Part shown: piece after piece, positions 52,314 to 62,051 of the stretch | Position numbering within the stretch: the stretch's first letter is position 1 | Layout of the letters: each line of letters opens with the position of its first letter | NCBI RefSeq assembly: GCF_037450285.1 | Contig: NZ_JAQISN010000001.1 | Coordinates: 2,232,001-2,296,000, forward strand | Length of the DNA stretch: 64,000 nt | Source: Erwinia sp. SLM-02 | Lineage (GTDB): Bacteria > Pseudomonadota > Gammaproteobacteria > Enterobacterales > Enterobacteriaceae | Direction: 5' to 3' | The notes under the pieces: model-generated | What the model was told of the DNA's origin: nothing | What the model saw: the letters and a program-made list of their open reading frames with translations, nothing else | The model's database searches: none | Translations under genes and position numbers: made by a program

Positions 52314-53720
52314 TTAGTCCAGCCATTCGGTGTGGAACACACCGTCTTTATCAGTACGCTTATAGGTATGCGCACCGAAGTAGTCACGCTGAGCCTGAAT
52401 CAGGTTCGCCGGCAGCACCGCTGAACGGTAGCTGTCGTAGTAGCCGATGGCAGCAGAGAAGGTAGGCGTTGGGATACCGTTCTGAACGGCATAGGCCACA
52501 ACGTCACGCAGCGCCTGCTGGTATTCGTCAGCGATGTTTTTGAAGTACGGAGCCAGCAGCAGGTTTGCGATGTCGGCGTTATCGGCATAGGCATCGGTAA
52601 TTTTTTGCAGGAACTGAGCACGGATGATGCAGCCCGCGCGGAAGATCTTGGCGATTTCGCCGTAGTGCAGATCCCAGTTGTTCTCGGTAGAAGCGGCTTT
52701 CAGCTGTGAGAAGCCCTGTGCGTAAGAAACGATTTTGCCCAGGTACAGTGCGCGACGCACCTTCTCAACGAACTCGGCTTTGTCACCGGATACGGCCTGC
52801 ACGGTTGGACCGGTCAGCACTTTCGATGCCGCAACGCGCTGGGTTTTCAGTGAGGAGAGGTAGCGGGCAAATACGGACTCGGTGATCAGAGACAGCGGCT
52901 CGCCGAGATCCAGGGAGCTCTGGCTGGTCCACTTACCGGTACCTTTGTTCGCTGCTTCATCCAGAATCACATCAACCAGGTAGTTACCTTCTTCGTCTTT
53001 CTTGGTGAAGATATCTTTGGTAATGTCGATCAGGTAGCTGCTCAGCTCGCCTTCGTTCCACTCGCTGAAGGTTTTCGCCAGGTCGTCATTGCTCAGGTTC
53101 AGCGCGCCTTTCAGCAGAGAGTAGGCCTCTGCGATCAGCTGCATGTCGCCGTATTCGATACCGTTGTGCACCATTTTCACATAGTGACCCGCACCGTCCG
53201 GCCCCATGTAGGCCACGCAGGCTTCGCCTTCGGCACGTGCTGCAATCTCAGTCAGGATCGGAGCAACCAGCTCGTAAGCTTCTTTCTGGCCACCAGGCAT
53301 GATGGATGGGCCTTTCAGTGCGCCCTCTTCGCCACCGGAAACACCGGTACCGATAAAGTTGAAGCCCTGCTCAGACAGTTCGCGGTTACGGCGAATGGTG
53401 TCTTTATAGAAGGTGTTACCGCCATCGATAAGGATGTCGCCTTTATCCAGGTGTGGAGTCAGGGAGGCGATAGTTTTGTCGGTCGCTTCGCCAGCCTGCA
53501 CCATCAGAAGGATACGACGAGGTTTTTCCAGTGAGTCAACAAACTCTTCGACGGTGTAGTGCGGAACCAGATTTTTACCTGGGTTCTCTGCGACCACTTC
53601 ATCGGTCTTCTCACGAGAGCGGTTGAAGATAGAAACTGAATAGCCACGGCTCTCAATGTTGAGTGCCAGATTACGGCCCATAACAGCCATACCCACAACG
53701 CCGATCTGTTGCTTGGACAT
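52314..53720 (-). CDS. gnd: 6-phosphogluconate dehydrogenase (decarboxylating)
   Basis: This 468-residue NADP-dependent pentose-phosphate enzyme has GVVGMAVMGRNLALNIESRGY at the N-terminus and the catalytic segment MVHNGIEYGDMQLIAEAY, and ends TEWLD. It marks the usual border of enterobacterial O-antigen loci and lies at the change from AT-rich to GC-rich sequence. Bases 53721-53938 upstream show no gene. Confidence 0.97.
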   Translation of the reverse strand: MSKQQIGVVGMAVMGRNLALNIESRGYSVSIFNRSREKTDEVVAENPGKNLVPHYTVEEFVDSLEKPRRILLMVQAGEATDKTIASLTPHLDKGDILIDGGNTFYKDTIRRNRELSEQGFNFIGTGVSGGEEGALKGPSIMPGGQKEAYELVAPILTEIAARAEGEACVAYMGPDGAGHYVKMVHNGIEYGDMQLIAEAYSLLKGALNLSNDDLAKTFSEWNEGELSSYLIDITKDIFTKKDEEGNYLVDVILDEAANKGTGKWTSQSSLDLGEPLSLITESVFARYLSSLKTQRVAASKVLTGPTVQAVSGDKAEFVEKVRRALYLGKIVSYAQGFSQLKAASTENNWDLHYGEIAKIFRAGCIIRAQFLQKITDAYADNADIANLLLAPYFKNIADEYQQALRDVVAYAVQNGIPTPTFSAAIGYYDSYRSAVLPANLIQAQRDYFGAHTYKRTDKDGVFHTEWLD

Positions 53721-53938
53721 ACCTACTCCTGTCTACGTGATTTTACCTGCAGCAATGTGACTGCGGTCAATGTTCCAGACATGTTAACTCAGGTTTAGGC
53801 AATGTGGATAGTGATTGGTGCAAAGGAATATATGAATATTCCTTATTATTCAGAGGCGGTATGTGATAGAGCTTAATACACGCAAATCAAGTGTGTCTAT
53901 ATGAAGCCAGGGGACTTGATAAATCGTTTGAAGTTGTT

Positions 53939-54694
53939 CTATCTACGAAAAACAGCACGCCATGCGTAGGAAATAAAGCAAATCGTGGCATGATGTAACT
54001 TCAATTTTTCGACTTGTCTATATATTTCCCATTGCCGCCTGGCTTTCCTAACTTTGTTTCTAGAAATTGAACCTGAAACAATTCTGTACTGTGTCAAGAC
54101 TTCGGTTAAAGCATAGGCTTTAACTCCAGTTTTTAATATTTTTAGCCACAAAGCATAATCTTGACCAGTTCTTAATAATGGCATGCTTAAATCATCTATA
54201 ACACCTCGCCTTAACAGGACTGTGGAACATCCCAAAGTTGCTTTTTTCATCAACATATCTTGATAAGAAAGGGGCTCTGTATGAAAAGTATCTATTTGCT
54301 GGCCGAGTCGTTTCCCATCAGAAGAGATAGTTTCATAAGCAGTGAAAGAGAAGTCTATATCATCTTTCATAAAGACTATTTGCTTTTCTAGCTTATCCGA
54401 AAACCAAATATCATCACTATCGATAAATGCTATGAAGTCACCAACAGCACGACTTAATGAATTATTACGAGAAACGGCAGCACCAGAATTAAAATCATTT
54501 ACGGCCATTTTAACTCGCGGATCATTGATGCTAAGGCTCTCAATAATGACTCTGGTATTATCAGAAGAGCAATCATCTGTAATTAACCACTCCCAATTAG
54601 TATGAGATTGGGAGCAAAGAGACGAATAAACGTCTTCAATATATTTTTCAGCATTATATGTTGGAGTAATAATAGAAACCAACTTATTCATCAC
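53939..54694 (-). CDS. Family 2 glycosyltransferase
   Basis: This 251-residue GT-A enzyme has SIITPTYNAEKYIEDVYSSLCSQSHTNWEWLITDDCSSDNT at the N-terminus, and FIDSDDIWF carries the DxD metal site. It transfers a sugar in O-antigen unit assembly at the inner-membrane face. Codon use is AT-rich, like the rest of the cluster. Its start overlaps the upstream gene by 4 bases. Sugar unknown. Confidence 0.88.
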   Translation of the reverse strand: MMNKLVSIITPTYNAEKYIEDVYSSLCSQSHTNWEWLITDDCSSDNTRVIIESLSINDPRVKMAVNDFNSGAAVSRNNSLSRAVGDFIAFIDSDDIWFSDKLEKQIVFMKDDIDFSFTAYETISSDGKRLGQQIDTFHTEPLSYQDMLMKKATLGCSTVLLRRGVIDDLSMPLLRTGQDYALWLKILKTGVKAYALTEVLTQYRIVSGSISRNKVRKARRQWEIYRQVEKLKLHHATICFISYAWRAVFRR

Positions 54695-55557
54695 TCACCT
54701 ACTAAGTCAGAAACTGAAATTTTGAAATACTTCATGCTAGCTGTAAATTGAACAGTATTATAATCATTATGAACATTGACTTTTTCCAATCCTTTGCCAA
54801 AACCCGTTAAAACTGGAGTAAAATGAGTGCTATGCTCTACCACCAATTTAGACACATATCTATTTTTTACCGTTATCATTTTATACCAGATATCATCCGC
54901 GCAAGGGCATATTTTATCAATTGTTAAGTAGTCGAAAACATCGTCACTTATGGCTCCCCTCGGATAGCATACACCTGAAACTCCAGTAGGGATCAGATTA
55001 TTAGCCAGTGAATTTTTTATATTGGCTAGGGGCCAGTCACTATATCTGACAGGATCAATATTATCAGATTTGTAAGTGATAATACGACCGCGATAGCAGT
55101 ACACGCAATCAGATTGTTTTGTATAATTATCTTTGAAGATTTCCAGCCAATTTTTGGGATAAAAGACATCATCATCAGCAGTAACTACATAATCAAAATC
55201 AATCCCTTCCATCTCGAATAATGGAGATAATTTCTTATAGGAACGCGAATCACGTTCTACATAGTTAATACTTAAACCACGCATTTTTTGTCTGTTGAGT
55301 ATCCAGCCAGATAAGCCTTTGGGAATATCATCAATATAAAGCCATAAATATATTTTTCTTGGCATATAAGATTGCTGAATAATAGATTCTATTGTTAGAA
55401 ATACGAAATTTATTCGTTTACCATAAGATGTCAATGACACTATAATCTCATCATTGTCATATGCTAATTTTTTTTTGGAAAATAAAGCCATAAAAAAATA
55501 GTAGACAGTTAAAACTACAGACTTCATTAAAACCTTTAATTTCTCACTTAGAGTCAT
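54691..55557 (-). CDS. Putative glycosyltransferase, GT-A-like
   Basis: This 288-residue protein has an N-terminal hydrophobic stretch (about 12-26), IVSLTSYGKRINFVFLTIESIIQQ and a DxD-like VTADDDVFYPKNWLEIF, consistent with a GT-A fold. It lies between two family 2 enzymes in the O-antigen cluster. It is not a standard family 2 protein by sequence, and similar proteins are often annotated only as glycosyltransferase. AT-rich. Confidence 0.7.
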   Translation of the reverse strand: MTLSEKLKVLMKSVVLTVYYFFMALFSKKKLAYDNDEIIVSLTSYGKRINFVFLTIESIIQQSYMPRKIYLWLYIDDIPKGLSGWILNRQKMRGLSINYVERDSRSYKKLSPLFEMEGIDFDYVVTADDDVFYPKNWLEIFKDNYTKQSDCVYCYRGRIITYKSDNIDPVRYSDWPLANIKNSLANNLIPTGVSGVCYPRGAISDDVFDYLTIDKICPCADDIWYKMITVKNRYVSKLVVEHSTHFTPVLTGFGKGLEKVNVHNDYNTVQFTASMKYFKISVSDLVGE

Positions 55558-55596
55558 AAAAACGCCTTAGATAAGAAAAAATAGCACTTAGCTAAT

Positions 55597-56631
55597 TCAA
55601 TATCCATTATTAATGGTACTTTCAAATTTATTTCTATCAACGCAATTAAGCTTCAATGAATCCACTAACAACTTAAATGTAAATAACATTGCCTTAAATA
55701 AAGAAAGTTTGTTAATTGAAATGACATTCATAAAAACTTTCATTAAAGATGGCATTAACCATGGGTACCATAGTAATCCAAGATGGTTTTTCATATTTAC
55801 AAATCGATTAAGATAGTGGATATAAGCCTTCCTGACTAACTTAGTTTTGTCACCAGTTAAACTTGCGCCAACTTTATGATAAATGATTGATTTTGGCACA
55901 CATACCACACTTGCTTTCAAGGATTTCAGTCGCAAGGAAAGATCTATATCCTCTTCTCCAAAAAAGAACTTCTCACTAAACATACCTATATCAATAAAAT
56001 AATCAGTTCTAAATAGTAATGCACAACCCGTAGAAAACGTGATAGATATGTTCTTTTCTCCGAGATTGACATCTTCAATACTTCTGTTTGCGAAAAGGTA
56101 ATCACGCTTACCAAAGCGACTAATTGAACCTCCACAATTCCAAATGATTTTTTTATTATGGAAATATCTTATCTGAGGAATTACAGCATCGTTCGTTTTC
56201 AATGCTTCGAGCATATAAGGAAAAAAATCGTCCTCTACTACAGTATCATTATTTAAAAATAATACTTGTTCGTATTTCTTTTCTTTAGCATACTTAGCAC
56301 CGAGATTGCAAGCGCGAGCAAAACCATGATTAACCGAAGACTTCAATAAAAAGAAATTAACGTCATTAACAGAGTATGCAAAACCCTTTTTAATCTCGTA
56401 TTCGGATGCCAACTTTGAATTTGATAATTCAACTTCCCAACATGCATTATGGGAAAGATCGGTAAGGCCATCTTGCAAAAATTCATATTGATCCGTTCTA
56501 GAATCATTATCAATAATCAAAACATCATAATTAATATTATTTCGAGCAAGGCTTCGGCTGCACTCTATAGTATCAATTGTTCCATTCCAATTCAACACTA
56601 CAACCAAACACTGTCGGTTTATATTTTCCAT
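55597..56631 (-). CDS. Family 2 glycosyltransferase, rhamnosyltransferase-like
   Basis: This 344-residue protein has VVLNWNGTIDTIECSRSL, a middle block FLNNDTVVEDDFFPYML with DxD-like residues, and FSTGCALLFRTDYFIDIGMFSEKFFFGEEDIDLSLRLK, the GT2 pattern of RfbF/WbbL-like enzymes. The C-terminal 60 residues are hydrophobic and may touch the membrane. Donor sugar unknown, though rhamnose is likely because rfb genes are present. It ends 40 bases before the next gene. Confidence 0.85.
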   Translation of the reverse strand: MENINRQCLVVVLNWNGTIDTIECSRSLARNNINYDVLIIDNDSRTDQYEFLQDGLTDLSHNACWEVELSNSKLASEYEIKKGFAYSVNDVNFFLLKSSVNHGFARACNLGAKYAKEKKYEQVLFLNNDTVVEDDFFPYMLEALKTNDAVIPQIRYFHNKKIIWNCGGSISRFGKRDYLFANRSIEDVNLGEKNISITFSTGCALLFRTDYFIDIGMFSEKFFFGEEDIDLSLRLKSLKASVVCVPKSIIYHKVGASLTGDKTKLVRKAYIHYLNRFVNMKNHLGLLWYPWLMPSLMKVFMNVISINKLSLFKAMLFTFKLLVDSLKLNCVDRNKFESTINNGY

Positions 56632-56639
56632 AAAAAACC

Positions 56640-57674
56640 CTATAACACTTCAAAGTTTAACAGCTTAACATTTACCACGCAAAAATAAATAATAGCCCAA
56701 ACAATGAAAACACAGCCCATAAAATATTTTTGTTTTATCTTTAATGTTAATGAAGGTAATGAAAGAATCAATGAAACTCCAAACAATTCGAATGTTCGTG
56801 ATGCTAATACAGGTACGGAAGAGAAGACATAAAAAATAACAAGCATCACACTCATTATTTTAAAGTAAATGACATCTTCTTTCGGCGGCTTGCGATATTT
56901 AATCAATGCCACTGCGTAAATAATAAAAAACGAGAAAACACAGAGGGAAAATTTACTGAATACATTTACATTATCGAACCTACCTAGATTAAGATTATTT
57001 ATATATCCAATTGCCTTAGTTCCTAAAGGACCAGGAAAATAACTAAAAAAATAAATAAGCATGGCATCCATGTTTTGGACCAGTAATACCGCGGCCAATG
57101 CAAAAAAAGGCATTAAAAAATAAATCTTAATATTTAGACGCTTATTGCTAAATAGAATAAGAGGGAACAATATAATGCAACTAAAATGAAACGCACACGC
57201 AATTGATATTTTTATTAAATAAGGCTTTACTTTCCTCTCAGTTAAATCTGGGATTGCCAAAAGAAAAAAAGCAGCAGCCGCCCCAACTCTTATTTGTGTA
57301 AGATCGTGCAATGTAAAATACATACACAAATAAATAACAAGCGACATCAAAGGCACTTGGGAGTATTTATAAATAGCCACCATTTTAATGGTAATAGCTA
57401 TTAAAGCATAGGTAATAAATAGAATGGCTATATTATTATTGAAAACAAAACCATCCAGCCATGCGAGTAAAATAAAAGTAGGCTCTTTAATATCATACTG
57501 ACCATCAAGTATGGAACTGACTGCGGATTGATAGGCCAAAGAATCATTATCGAAACCTACAGGTCGAAACCCAGATATAACTATTAAAAAAACGGTAATG
57601 ACAATAAATACAAATAAAACAACACCATTTCGACTGTTGCTTAGAGTATTAGCATGCTTATTAATCTCAGACAT
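56640..57674 (-). CDS. O-antigen polymerase Wzy (EpsG-family)
   Basis: This 344-residue membrane protein has about ten hydrophobic helices and an EpsG-like pattern: GFRPVGFDNDSLAYQSAVSS after helix 1, and DLTQIRVGAAAAFFLLA. This family includes O-antigen polymerases; position between wzx, glycosyltransferases and wzz supports the role. It joins repeat units in the periplasm. Sequence is strongly AT-rich. Upstream 57675-57835 shows no gene. Confidence 0.78.
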   Translation of the reverse strand: MSEINKHANTLSNSRNGVVLFVFIVITVFLIVISGFRPVGFDNDSLAYQSAVSSILDGQYDIKEPTFILLAWLDGFVFNNNIAILFITYALIAITIKMVAIYKYSQVPLMSLVIYLCMYFTLHDLTQIRVGAAAAFFLLAIPDLTERKVKPYLIKISIACAFHFSCIILFPLILFSNKRLNIKIYFLMPFFALAAVLLVQNMDAMLIYFFSYFPGPLGTKAIGYINNLNLGRFDNVNVFSKFSLCVFSFFIIYAVALIKYRKPPKEDVIYFKIMSVMLVIFYVFSSVPVLASRTFELFGVSLILSLPSLTLKIKQKYFMGCVFIVWAIIYFCVVNVKLLNFEVL

Positions 57675-57835
57675 ACGGATTTCGACTCATACGAATTAAA
57701 AAATCCAAGTTTTACAAACCATAGCATCAAAAATGCTCTGTTCATATTTTAAAAAACCTGAATTAATTGAAATCATTAATATTGAAATACATTCTATTAA
57801 AAATCATAATTATAATCCAATGTATAAACACATGT

Positions 57836-58756
57836 TCAGGAACTTCTATTTCTAAAGAAAGATTCGATTTCGCCAACACAGCGCTCAACATTCAACTGTG
57901 ATTTTTCGTGCTCGCTCACTATATGTTGATGAACATAATGGCATGTATCTCTAGCCCATCCTTTTTGCTCATTACTTAAACCATATGCAATACCATAGCG
58001 ATCTGATTCATTTGGATACCAGTCATCTATACTACGGTTGATACCGGGAACTACAATCGACTCACATCCACAAAGAACCGCGAATATTGAATATGCAGTG
58101 TAATCATCATATGAGATGAACTTCTTAGAGCGCCTGAACACTTTAGCCATCTCATCATGAGTCAGTCCGTCAACTTGCACGGAATCAATTGAATGAATGT
58201 GTGATTTGTCCTTTCCTTTACGAATCATATGACATGAGGCTATATCTCTTTGGCAATCATTGATGTTATCCATATTGTAAATATCAATAGGATAATAGAT
58301 AACCTTCAATTCCTCACGAGAAAGACTGGAACCTGAAAACTCGAAATCGTCAATAGCTGAATTAAATTTAAAATAAAGTTCGCCTGTTGAATAATCGATC
58401 TCACCAGTATGATACCCTGGTTGGTGCAAAAACCACCTAACCACATTATTAATTTTTAAAGGATTCCCATTTATAATTTCAGGATATATAACTACGCTAT
58501 TTTTAGGGAATTTTCTTTTTGACCAAACTGGTGTATTCCAATGATAATTTACTTTAAACCTCTTCCTATTAATCAAATACCATTTCAATTGAGAAAAAAA
58601 CATACGAACCGTTAGCTTACCGCTAAAGATTGGCTCAGACTTAACCAAGTAAGCATTGCATCCTTGTATATTATTTATTAGATGGCACAATCTGTGTAAA
58701 ACGATAGCACCACCACTATTTTCATTGTAGCTTGGCGTACAAATAAAATAATTCAT
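57836..58756 (-). CDS. Putative glycosyltransferase, WavQ-like
   Basis: This 306-residue protein begins MNYFICTPSYNENSGGAIVLHRLCHLIN, with the N-terminal GT-B pattern seen in WavQ-like LPS enzymes, and has SYDDYTAYSIFAVLCGCESIVVPG near the C-terminus. It overlaps the wzx gene by 4 bases. Its role as a sugar transferase in the O unit is likely; donor unknown. Confidence 0.72.
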   Translation of the reverse strand: MNYFICTPSYNENSGGAIVLHRLCHLINNIQGCNAYLVKSEPIFSGKLTVRMFFSQLKWYLINRKRFKVNYHWNTPVWSKRKFPKNSVVIYPEIINGNPLKINNVVRWFLHQPGYHTGEIDYSTGELYFKFNSAIDDFEFSGSSLSREELKVIYYPIDIYNMDNINDCQRDIASCHMIRKGKDKSHIHSIDSVQVDGLTHDEMAKVFRRSKKFISYDDYTAYSIFAVLCGCESIVVPGINRSIDDWYPNESDRYGIAYGLSNEQKGWARDTCHYVHQHIVSEHEKSQLNVERCVGEIESFFRNRSS

Positions 58757-60264
58757 GCGTTTTTCAACCGAAGTTTGATATTGATTTTTTTTCTAATAAG
58801 AAAAATGTAGAAAGCAACGATAACAGACCCACTAAATCCTATTCCAAATAAAACAATAAAGGAGATAAGTCTATCCGATGGTTCTATTTTTAAAGAGTTA
58901 ATGAAAGAGAAATAGCCACAACATATTAAAGATACAGGAATCAAAAGCTTAACAATAAAATCCAATCCAGACACAAAATATTTATTAAAGTTGTAAACAG
59001 ACCAACTAAAAAAAAGCGTAGCGGAAGATATGCAGAAGAATATAGAAGTACCTACGCCGTGATATTTATTAGCTATGTAAATATTTGCAGGAACAACAAA
59101 CACACTAAACAAAAGATATACTAAGGTGTGGTTTCTCAAATCACCGGAACTGTATCTCAGTAAGAAACAAAAATTAGAAAAAACACCAAATACCCCGCCC
59201 AAAAATATCCATGGTAAATATCTGCTCGCGCTTGCAGCCAGTTCATAATCTCCACTCCATGCCAGAAGTAGTGACTGACTGAAGAAGAATAAAAATATTG
59301 CTAAAGGAACCAAACATAAACAGACAAAGTAGTATGCATAAGTAAAATACTTAGTATATGTTTCATAGTTCCGTTCGGTATAGCTTCGAGTTAGTCTGGG
59401 TAAAAGAATTTGATTTAGCGGATCACTTATCACAAAAATTATAGCACTAACCGATACAGCCACACTATATTTAGCATATTCAGAAAGTTGCATGAATTTT
59501 GTTAATGCAAGTTTATCTGATTGATTGACTATTATCCACAAAATCGAAAGAGTTGACAGTTGCAATGCAAATAAAAATATTACCTTGATGGAAATCTTAC
59601 TTTCTAATTTATTATTATCGACAAGGGATAATGCTATTTTTTTCTTTATATACTCACCATAAACAACGGTTAAAAGAGTGTTAATAGCCGCAGCCATAAA
59701 CTGAACAATAAAATAAAATTTTATGTCCTGCCGGAAATACAACAAGAACATCAAAGTAACAGGTTGTGATAAGGTAATGTAAACGAAATTAATAGTGGAA
59801 ATGGCAACCTGACTTTCATTTGAGAGTAAAATACTTCGATATGGTCCCTGAATATACCTTACAGCAAAGATACAAAACATTAACAAAGTGCAAAACTGCA
59901 CCTCTTCATCACTCAAGCTAGTATTTAACCAAGTCTTACTATATTGATGCGCGAATATTGCGCCAATTATAGAAACACTAACGCCGATGAAAATAAAAAT
60001 CTTTATTACTTTATTAAATACAGCAGTGAACTCAATAAAACTTTGTCGGCTTTCTCGAGAAACAATAGCTTGACGAGCTAAAACCCCACCAATACCAGCA
60101 TCGAGTATGTTCAAACAAGCCATCAAAATGGCATAAAAACCCACTAACCCATAAGAATCATAACCAACTATCTTGATAATATAGGGGATTAGAAAAATAC
60201 TTATTAGTGCAGTATAGATTCTCACACTATAAACATAGGAAACAATTTTTAGTTGTTTTTTCAT
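58753..60264 (-). CDS. O-antigen flippase Wzx
   Basis: This 503-residue membrane protein has about 12 hydrophobic helices with the polysaccharide-transporter (MATE/MOP superfamily) pattern. It starts MKKQLKIVSYVYSVRIYTALISIFLIPYIIK. ATG 60264 was chosen; the frame reaches TTG 60309, and ATG 60285 is possible. It flips the lipid-linked unit across the inner membrane. No good ribosome binding site is visible. Confidence 0.85.
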   Translation of the reverse strand: MKKQLKIVSYVYSVRIYTALISIFLIPYIIKIVGYDSYGLVGFYAILMACLNILDAGIGGVLARQAIVSRESRQSFIEFTAVFNKVIKIFIFIGVSVSIIGAIFAHQYSKTWLNTSLSDEEVQFCTLLMFCIFAVRYIQGPYRSILLSNESQVAISTINFVYITLSQPVTLMFLLYFRQDIKFYFIVQFMAAAINTLLTVVYGEYIKKKIALSLVDNNKLESKISIKVIFLFALQLSTLSILWIIVNQSDKLALTKFMQLSEYAKYSVAVSVSAIIFVISDPLNQILLPRLTRSYTERNYETYTKYFTYAYYFVCLCLVPLAIFLFFFSQSLLLAWSGDYELAASASRYLPWIFLGGVFGVFSNFCFLLRYSSGDLRNHTLVYLLFSVFVVPANIYIANKYHGVGTSIFFCISSATLFFSWSVYNFNKYFVSGLDFIVKLLIPVSLICCGYFSFINSLKIEPSDRLISFIVLFGIGFSGSVIVAFYIFLIRKKINIKLRLKNA

Positions 60265-60328
60265 TTTATAATCGCAACTGGACATTTGTTGGTCGACATT
60301 AAAAATCAAATCGACCTACTAACATGAA

Positions 60329-61456
60329 TCATTCAGAATAGAATGACGCAATCAAATTACATATTTCATCGACCTGAGAAATTTCCAACTCATAGAAGAG
60401 AGGTAGACGCAGTAAGGTATCAGTGAAGCGATCGCTGTTTATAAGATCTTTTCCTTCATATAACTTACTGTAGAACTCACTTTTATGCAGTGATAAATAA
60501 TGAAACACTGTGTGTACATTATTTTCCTTCATAAAAGATATAAGTCTTGTACGGGTGTCCAGATCTGCGCATATAATGTAAAACATATGTGCATTATTTG
60601 TACTATCAGGTGTCAATACAGGTAATCCTATTTTACAGTTCTCTCCAAGATTACTTAAATTTTGATAGTATCTGTCCCAAATGGCCTTTCTTTTTTGCTG
60701 AATAGCATCGATATTTTCTAGTTGAGCATATAAATAGGCTGCAATAATATCTGAAGGTAAAAATGATGATCCAATATCTACCCAACCATATTTATTAACT
60801 TCACCTCGGAAAAATGATGCACGATTAGTACCTTTTTCCCTTATCACTTCAGCTCTATTTATATATCTCTCATCATTGATGACCAACATACCACCTTCAC
60901 CTGCAATGATATTTTTGGTTTCATGAAATGAAAAGGTAGCAAACGTTCCAATGCTACCTAGCGGTCTATCTCGATAAAATGAATCAATGGCCTGAGCCGC
61001 ATCTTCAACAACAGGGACATTATATTTTTCGGAAATTCTCATGATTTCCTGCATGTCACATGCTACACCGGCATAATGAACGACTACAATAGCTTTAGTT
61101 TTTTTATTGATTAATGACAATACACTTTTGGGATCAACATTTGGATTATCAGAGTAACTATCAGCAAACTTAATAGTAGCCCCCCGTAAAGCGAAAGCAT
61201 TCACTGTTGACACAAATGTAAACGAAGGGGCGATAATTTCATCCCCTGGTTTTATATCTAACAATATTGCAGCCATTTCTAAAGCATCGGTGCAGGACGT
61301 GGTTAGCAAAACCTTTTTGAAGTTATATTTTCTCTCGAAGTAATCATGACACTTCTTGGTAAATAAACCATCACCCGAAATTTTCCCACTTGCAACAGCT
61401 TCTGATATATAAACTAATTCTTTACCATGCAAGTAAGGCTTATTAAATGGAATCAT
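60329..61456 (-). CDS. dTDP-4-amino-4,6-dideoxyhexose transaminase, WecE/RffA-like
   Basis: This 375-residue sugar aminotransferase closely follows E. coli WecE from start to end: MIPFNKPYLHGKELVYISEAVASGKISGDG, LLTTSCTDALEMAAILLDIKPGDEI, VHYAGVACDMQEI, VEDAAQAIDS, and FSFHETKNI with the PLP Lys. It should convert dTDP-4-keto-6-deoxyglucose to dTDP-4-amino-4,6-dideoxygalactose using glutamate. It is the first AT-rich gene after rfbC. No WecD-like acetyltransferase is in the window. Confidence 0.87.
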   Translation of the reverse strand: MIPFNKPYLHGKELVYISEAVASGKISGDGLFTKKCHDYFERKYNFKKVLLTTSCTDALEMAAILLDIKPGDEIIAPSFTFVSTVNAFALRGATIKFADSYSDNPNVDPKSVLSLINKKTKAIVVVHYAGVACDMQEIMRISEKYNVPVVEDAAQAIDSFYRDRPLGSIGTFATFSFHETKNIIAGEGGMLVINDERYINRAEVIREKGTNRASFFRGEVNKYGWVDIGSSFLPSDIIAAYLYAQLENIDAIQQKRKAIWDRYYQNLSNLGENCKIGLPVLTPDSTNNAHMFYIICADLDTRTRLISFMKENNVHTVFHYLSLHKSEFYSKLYEGKDLINSDRFTDTLLRLPLFYELEISQVDEICNLIASFYSE

Positions 61457-61507
61457 TATTTTATCCTTTTTTCAACATCATTGGCAGAATAGACTTAATA
61501 TTTGATA

Positions 61508-62050
61508 TTACTGAAAACCAAGTGCGCATGCGTTAAGATCTTTTTCAGACAAAATAAGTTTTTCAATAACACCAAAGGGCCAATTGATATTGAGATTTGT
61601 ATCATCATAGACTATTGTTTTTTCACTCTCCGGATGATAATAATTTGTCGTTTTATAGAGAAATTCTGCACTCTCGCTCAATACCAGAAAACCATGAGCA
61701 AAACCCTCTGGGATCCACAGCTGGCGTTTATTTTCCGCAGAAAGATTCACACCGACCCACTTCGCATAAGTCGGGGAGTCGGGGCGGATATCAACGGCCA
61801 CGTCAAAGACTTCGCCCGCCGTGCAGCGCACGAGCTTGCCCTGCGCATAGGGTGCCAGCTGGTAGTGCAGGCCGCGCAGTACACCGCCGGCAGATTTAGA
61901 ATGATTGTCCTGCACAAATTCAACCCTGCGCCCTACCGCCTCTTCAAACGCCTTATGGTTGAAGCTTTCAAAGAAAAAGCCACGCTCATCCCCGTAAACG
62001 GCTGGTTCAAAAATTAATACGTCTGGTATCGCCGTTTGAATTACCTTCAT
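61508..62050 (-). CDS. rfbC: dTDP-4-dehydrorhamnose 3,5-epimerase RfbC
   Basis: This 180-residue cupin-like enzyme has the His/Asp active site in LRGLHYQLAPYAQGKLVRC and VDIRPDSPTYAKW. It starts MKVIQTAIPDVLIFEPAVYGD. The last 55-60 codons (61508-61690) are visibly AT-rich and use AT-type codons, while the rest is GC-rich, which suggests a recombination joint inside the gene. It abuts rfbA (1-base gap). Confidence 0.94.
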   Translation of the reverse strand: MKVIQTAIPDVLIFEPAVYGDERGFFFESFNHKAFEEAVGRRVEFVQDNHSKSAGGVLRGLHYQLAPYAQGKLVRCTAGEVFDVAVDIRPDSPTYAKWVGVNLSAENKRQLWIPEGFAHGFLVLSESAEFLYKTTNYYHPESEKTIVYDDTNLNINWPFGVIEKLILSEKDLNACALGFQ

Positions 62051-62051
62051 T

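Noticed and set aside
61502..62017. 171-residue plus-strand frame
   Set aside because: Lies opposite rfbC, which has strong family motifs.
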